The notes under the pieces are model-generated. The model was given only the letters and a program-made list of their open reading frames with translations. It was not told where the DNA came from and searched no databases. From positions 372,001-436,000 of the forward strand of contig CM018603.1 in NCBI GenBank assembly GCA_009192285.1: a DNA stretch of 64,000 nt, written 5' to 3'. Shown here one piece after another: positions 59,838 to 64,000 of the stretch. The first letter of the stretch is position 1. The number at the start of each line of letters is the position of its first letter. Made by a program: the position numbers and the translations under genes. The DNA is from Morchella semilibera (lineage: Eukaryota > Ascomycota > Pezizomycetes > Pezizales > Morchellaceae).

Positions 59838-62800
59838 TTCCAATAAACCCCACTATCATTAAAACTAGCGAATGACGACTTTGGCGTTTTTATATATATA
59901 CATATACATAGAGGTAGAAGGAGGGAGGGAGACATTCTGATTCTTTGGGGGAGAAGCTATGGAAAGAAGGGAAAAAAAGGAACCCATCAGACCCACCGAT
60001 TAGACCGAGTACCAGCCCAGCTTGCCTGGCCTCTCCGTCCGTCCTTTCTATCCGTCTGTGTGGTTGTCTTGTATATATTCTTTCCCTGGTGCAGCTTTTT
60101 AAAAAAAAATTCGTCAATTGGGCGTGGTCCTGTTTCTTGTTTTATCATGGGTTTATGTATGGAAACGATTTTTCCAGCGATCTGGGGCGAAGGGGGGGGG
60201 AACTTTGCGGTTGTGGCGCGGCGTTTTCTCTTTTTCTCTTTTTTTCTCTTTTTTTCTTTTCAACTCTTTTTTCTCCCCTTCTCTTTTTTTCTCTCTTTGC
60301 TACCTAAAAACAAAAGAACCTGCAAAACTGGCCTCGTTTTTCCTTCTTGTGTGATTGTTAATCTTATACATATGTGTAGTGTAATAACTAGAGTTTCAAA
60401 AAATTTCATTGGAAATACTCCTACCCCCCCCCCCCCTAATGCAGTCGGTATACGTGTGCCATGGCTCCCTACTTTTATATACTCCCTTTAACTACTATGT
60501 CGTGATTGGCACCAACAGGAGTTGATGACGAACCAAGGGATGTGATCGAGACGGCGGGTCTAGGTGTGTTTGGGGGGCGCAGGCACAGTGAGGCGCGGTG
60601 CCGACCCGTACATGTGCTCAACCAGGCGCCAAACTTGATAGTGGCGCCGCCAAGCTGTTCTAGCAGTCTGCGTGCGGCCCATATTTGTTTGTATAGCCGT
60701 ATGGACCAGTACTCCAGATGAGTTGCAACCTCCCTGCATAACACCTGGGCCACGGTATATCCAAGTGCACATTCTGGATTGCTTGCTATAGAGGGTTTGA
60801 CTAGTGCGTCGCATTTTTGCTTCGCGGGTTTGTCTAGCTATCGGACCTGCATACATACCTGTACAGCAAACTGCCCAACAGTAGAGTAGACGAGATCTAC
60901 TTCATGAAATCTCACTCGCTTGTTCACCCGGCCACATACGAGCGACGCTCTTTTTTCTTTATTTATTACTTCATACGAGCGACGCTCCGGTAATACAAGA
61001 GATGGCCACAGATCAACATGCAGAGTCAAGATTGAAAGCCGCCTCTATCCATGCACTTCTTCTTTCCCCCGCCTATATGACGGGGCTCCTTTGCTGGCCT
61101 GTTCTGTGCTGCACGGCCGGCGGGGAGAATTCCAAATGACCTGCGGTACTCAGCCATCCCCAAAGCATCACCGCCTCTCCACAGCTAGTCCCCAAGAGTA
61201 TCGTCCTCGAGGGAACAGCCTTTAGACTATAAGACAGCCATCATTGTATCAATCCAACGGGATGCGGAAGTGCCAATTGGTGGCCTTCCTTCTTTGGCGG
61301 GGAACGTGCCCTGTGTCCTTGTGTGTAGCAGCAAGTACATAGTTAGCTGCGTGCGCTTTCACACATGAACTGGTGGGGTTAGATAAGCGCTGTTACTGGG
61401 AGGATAAGCTACTTCTGGGCGTGAGCAGCCTGTGAGAGCTACCCTAGCGGGGGGTCCGTTTCAGCTGCTATAGGATACAAAGGGAGGGGGGAGGACGTCG
61501 CGCCGTTCTGAGCTGCCTGAGAGGAGGAGGCGATTGTGAGATTGTGTATCTGTACTGCATGCAGCCCTGTCAGATCTATCTCGGGAAGGGGGCTGCGAAA
61601 CAGGTCGGTGGCTATATGTAGTTGACGGGGAGGGGGGGGGGATCACAGCTAGAAAATCTTTCCTACTATTGTGTGCTGTGCTTTGCATTTTTTGTTTTCA
61701 TGTACTGTTTATTATATAGCTCTACCTGATGCAATTCGATCTATAGAAATTACTTCCCAACTTTAGGCATGGTGGCCAGTAGCTGCAAAAATTGTGGTTC
61801 TTTCTCGCTTTGGGGACCCCCGGCCCCGGAGTACATGTGGGTACATGCATTTAGTACATATACAGAGCAGTGGGCTACTCGGCTGGCTGGGCAGAGGAAC
61901 GGTGTCCGCTTGTAAGTACGGATTTATACGAGCTATCTATATACGTATTTAGCCCAATTGGTTAACTGCCATGGGAAAGTTGAACTGTTGTGACCGTGGT
62001 TGCGTAAATCGACCTAAAAGGAATCGCTTTGGGTCCAAACTGGTTTGTCACTGCTGCCCCCCGGCTGCACTGGGTGCATGAAGCGGTTTGCGCCGTCTCC
62101 GTCTGTTGTCCGGCAATGGCCAGCCTTCTCAAACGGCCTTAGGTGGAATAGCCTCCGGCCCAAGCATAGGTGGGGTTATTGTTTATCGCTCCCGACCGAT
62201 TGGTGCACAAAGGAAGTAAGTACATCATCAGGGGGACTGCTCTTGAAAAATGAGATCTCCAGTACATCTAAATTGAGAGTTTACTTCCCAAACAGCCTCC
62301 CTTATCTGCCTGGAGAGGCCGGCACTTTGGGTCAGAGCTTTGGGCTCAAGTCCGAGAAAACTCTGCGCCCTTTTCTAAAGCGGTTCCTAGGGCAGAGCCT
62401 CGATCAAAGAGTGAATCATTGGGTATCACTCGGTCTATGAGGCTCTCTTGGCGCTAGCATTGAATAACGGGCAAAAACACTCATGAGGTATTAACTGCAT
62501 ATGTGGTTATGGTTTCTTTTACAGCAGGCGGGCAACCAACACCGTTTGCCGCCGGGAAAACCCCTCAGAGGATCTACACGTAGGTTTCTTTCTTTCTCCC
62601 TCCCTTCCTTTTTTTTAACTAAGATAAGAAAAACAGCCTATAGCCATTAAGTTCTAAGTAAGTGTGGGGGCACAGCTACAGGGAACTTCCTTGCGCGCAT
62701 TAGTAGCAGTTTCATAGATTCCGTATAAGCTGGAGAGGTCCGGAGCCTGTGTAGGAATTAAGTTACCGGAGCCCTCTCCACAGCTCGGTAATTTACGTCA

Positions 62801-62979
62801 CTGCAGGTGTTGCCGAGGGTATCTCATGCTCAGGAACCGATTAGTGCAGAGAGGTATATCATTCTAGCAACGCAGGACAAGAAATTCTTCCCCTCACCCC
62901 CCGACTATAAGAACCCACACACCCAGCCCTCAGGTCCTCTCCATATTCTCTCGACTATTTCTTCCTCTCTATACTCACA
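59838..62979. other. Intergenic
   Basis: A T/C-rich trailer (59990-60330) follows the upstream gene. A duplicated 16-base word occurs at 60935 and 60972. Short open frames at 60475-60753 (-), 61971-62090 (+, cysteine-rich) and 62045-62440 (+) lack recognisable domains. Confidence 0.45.
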
Positions 62980-63930
62980 ATGTCTAACATAACTCTCATC
63001 GGTGCTGGCACTATCGGCCTCTCCTTCTGTGCCCTACACTTAACACACCACCCAACCACTAAGATTACAATCCATGACCCACGTCCCGACCTCGCCGCCC
63101 ATATCCGTGCTCTTCTCCCGGGCTACCTCCTCACCCTCTCCGTCGACGCTCTCCTCGAGTCTGGACAGCTCCGCACCGCAGCAACGCTAGAGGAAGCCAT
63201 CACCCCCGAAACGGAGATCGTCCAAGAACAAGGCCCGGAGAACCCTGCCTTCAAGGCGGCGCTATGGCCACGAGTGGAAGCGCTCATCAGCGACTCCTGC
63301 CTACTATGGACATCAACCTCTGGGATCCCCGCCAGCGTGCAGAGCGCCGGCATGAAGGATCCTGGAAGGCTCTGCGTGGTGCATCCGTTTAATCCACCAC
63401 ACATCATGCCGCTGATTGAGGTTGTGCCGTCGCCGGCGACGCCCGAGACGCTGGTTCAGAAGGCTGTGGACTACTTTGAGGCCATACAGTATAAACCCGT
63501 CGTGCTGCGGAAGGAGTGTAAAGGGTTTGTGCTGAACCGGCTGGCGTATGCGCTGCTGCGGGAGGCGTGCCATCTTGTGCGGGAGGGCGTCACGGATGTG
63601 AAGGGGATTGATGAGATTGTTGAGAACTCGCTGGGAATCAGGTGGAGCATCAAAGGCCCGTTTGCGTCGTATCATGATGGCGGCGGGAAGGGTGGGTTGG
63701 GGGCGTTTATGGCAAATCTGGAGGGGACAATCCAGAATTGTTGGGATGATGCGGGAACACTGGGGATGCAAGACGAGGTCCTTGGAGGCGGCGCAAAGTG
63801 GAAGGATGAGGTTGTAAGACAAACCATGGAGGCGTATGGAGAGGTGAAGGAACAAAATTTTGTCGTAAGGGATAGGGTGTCGAGGGATGTCATTAAGACT
63901 ATTAGAGAGGCAAAAGCGAAGACGGATTAG
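62980..63930 (+). CDS. 3-hydroxyacyl-CoA dehydrogenase-family protein (L-gulonate 3-dehydrogenase / lambda-crystallin type)
   Basis: A single-exon, 316-aa NAD-dependent dehydrogenase. The Rossmann motif GAGTIG is at residues 8-13, and the acidic Asp33 at the end of the second strand (IHDPRP) favours NAD over NADP. LLWTSTSGIPAS and the catalytic HPFNPPH (135-141) are hallmarks of the family. The C-terminal helical domain follows (CKGFVLNRLAYALLREACHL). The short length without a hydratase domain matches the L-gulonate 3-dehydrogenase/lambda-crystallin and carnitine-dehydrogenase-like branch rather than beta-oxidation enzymes. Substrate is inferred only. The start at 62980 directly follows a pyrimidine-rich leader. 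It ends 70 bases before the window edge. Confidence 0.93.
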   Translation: MSNITLIGAGTIGLSFCALHLTHHPTTKITIHDPRPDLAAHIRALLPGYLLTLSVDALLESGQLRTAATLEEAITPETEIVQEQGPENPAFKAALWPRVEALISDSCLLWTSTSGIPASVQSAGMKDPGRLCVVHPFNPPHIMPLIEVVPSPATPETLVQKAVDYFEAIQYKPVVLRKECKGFVLNRLAYALLREACHLVREGVTDVKGIDEIVENSLGIRWSIKGPFASYHDGGGKGGLGAFMANLEGTIQNCWDDAGTLGMQDEVLGGGAKWKDEVVRQTMEAYGEVKEQNFVVRDRVSRDVIKTIREAKAKTD

Positions 63931-64000
63931 TTAGGTCGTTTTCTCAAAATTTGTGTAGTATTATATGATATCTTACAAAGGAGAAAAAAATGTCTTTATT

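Noticed and set aside
60475-60753. 92-codon minus-strand frame with a fairly normal composition
   Set aside because: No domain, no partner exons found and several overlapping frames of equal length.
61971-62090. Short cysteine-rich frame MGKLNCCDRGC...
   Set aside because: Tested as a third member of the mini zinc-ribbon family; cysteine spacing and the split-codon intron do not match, so chance is likely.

Overview
The window looks like nuclear DNA of a filamentous ascomycete (Pezizomycotina). Genes carry short GT-AG introns (about 50-120 bases; one is 413) with fungal branch points such as CTAAC. The protein set is fungal: Kar9, an Rtg2-like phosphatase, a Pezizomycotina-style WLM metallopeptidase, Med14 and cullin-3. 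I read 19 protein genes in 64 kb. Intergenic DNA is long and rich in microsatellites, homopolymer G/C runs and ACATGTA palindromes, which hints at a gene-sparse lineage such as Pezizomycetes; that placement is inference. I found no tRNA, rRNA, CRISPR or intact transposase gene.

Layout. 0.6-10.1 kb: cullin-3 (+), Rtg2-like Ppx/GppA protein (-), Cwf19-like splicing factor (-). 10.9-12.1 kb: a tandem pair of tiny, apparently paralogous cysteine-cluster proteins that share an intron position. 13.4-22.2 kb: two unrecognised genes flanking Med14 (-), then a 3 kb gene desert with a long hairpin. 24.6-34.4 kb: a small basic protein, a WLM metallopeptidase (-) with very small exons, and a divergent 865-aa protein of unknown function. 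36.7-48.8 kb: group II PLP decarboxylase, Kar9 and an Fbx9/Hrt3-type F-box protein, all (-). 50.4-64 kb, all (+): Mtm1/SLC25A39-type mitochondrial carrier, Hsp20 with heat-shock elements, an NTF2-like protein, a single-pass cell-surface protein, and a 3-hydroxyacyl-CoA dehydrogenase-family enzyme.

Mobile DNA. Two copies of one TA-flanked miniature inverted-repeat element (209 and 95 bp) share an identical 35-base end. A 278-bp TA-flanked element and smaller palindromes also occur. The genes are mostly independent housekeeping loci and do not form an obvious cluster. The ubiquitin-ligase parts (cullin-3, F-box) and the nuclear parts (Med14, Cwf19, WLM protease) are scattered.

The best candidate for something undescribed is the 10.9-12.1 kb mini zinc-ribbon pair. 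Exon joins below were read by eye. Most were checked for reading phase, and the only one that fails is the first cullin-3 intron.
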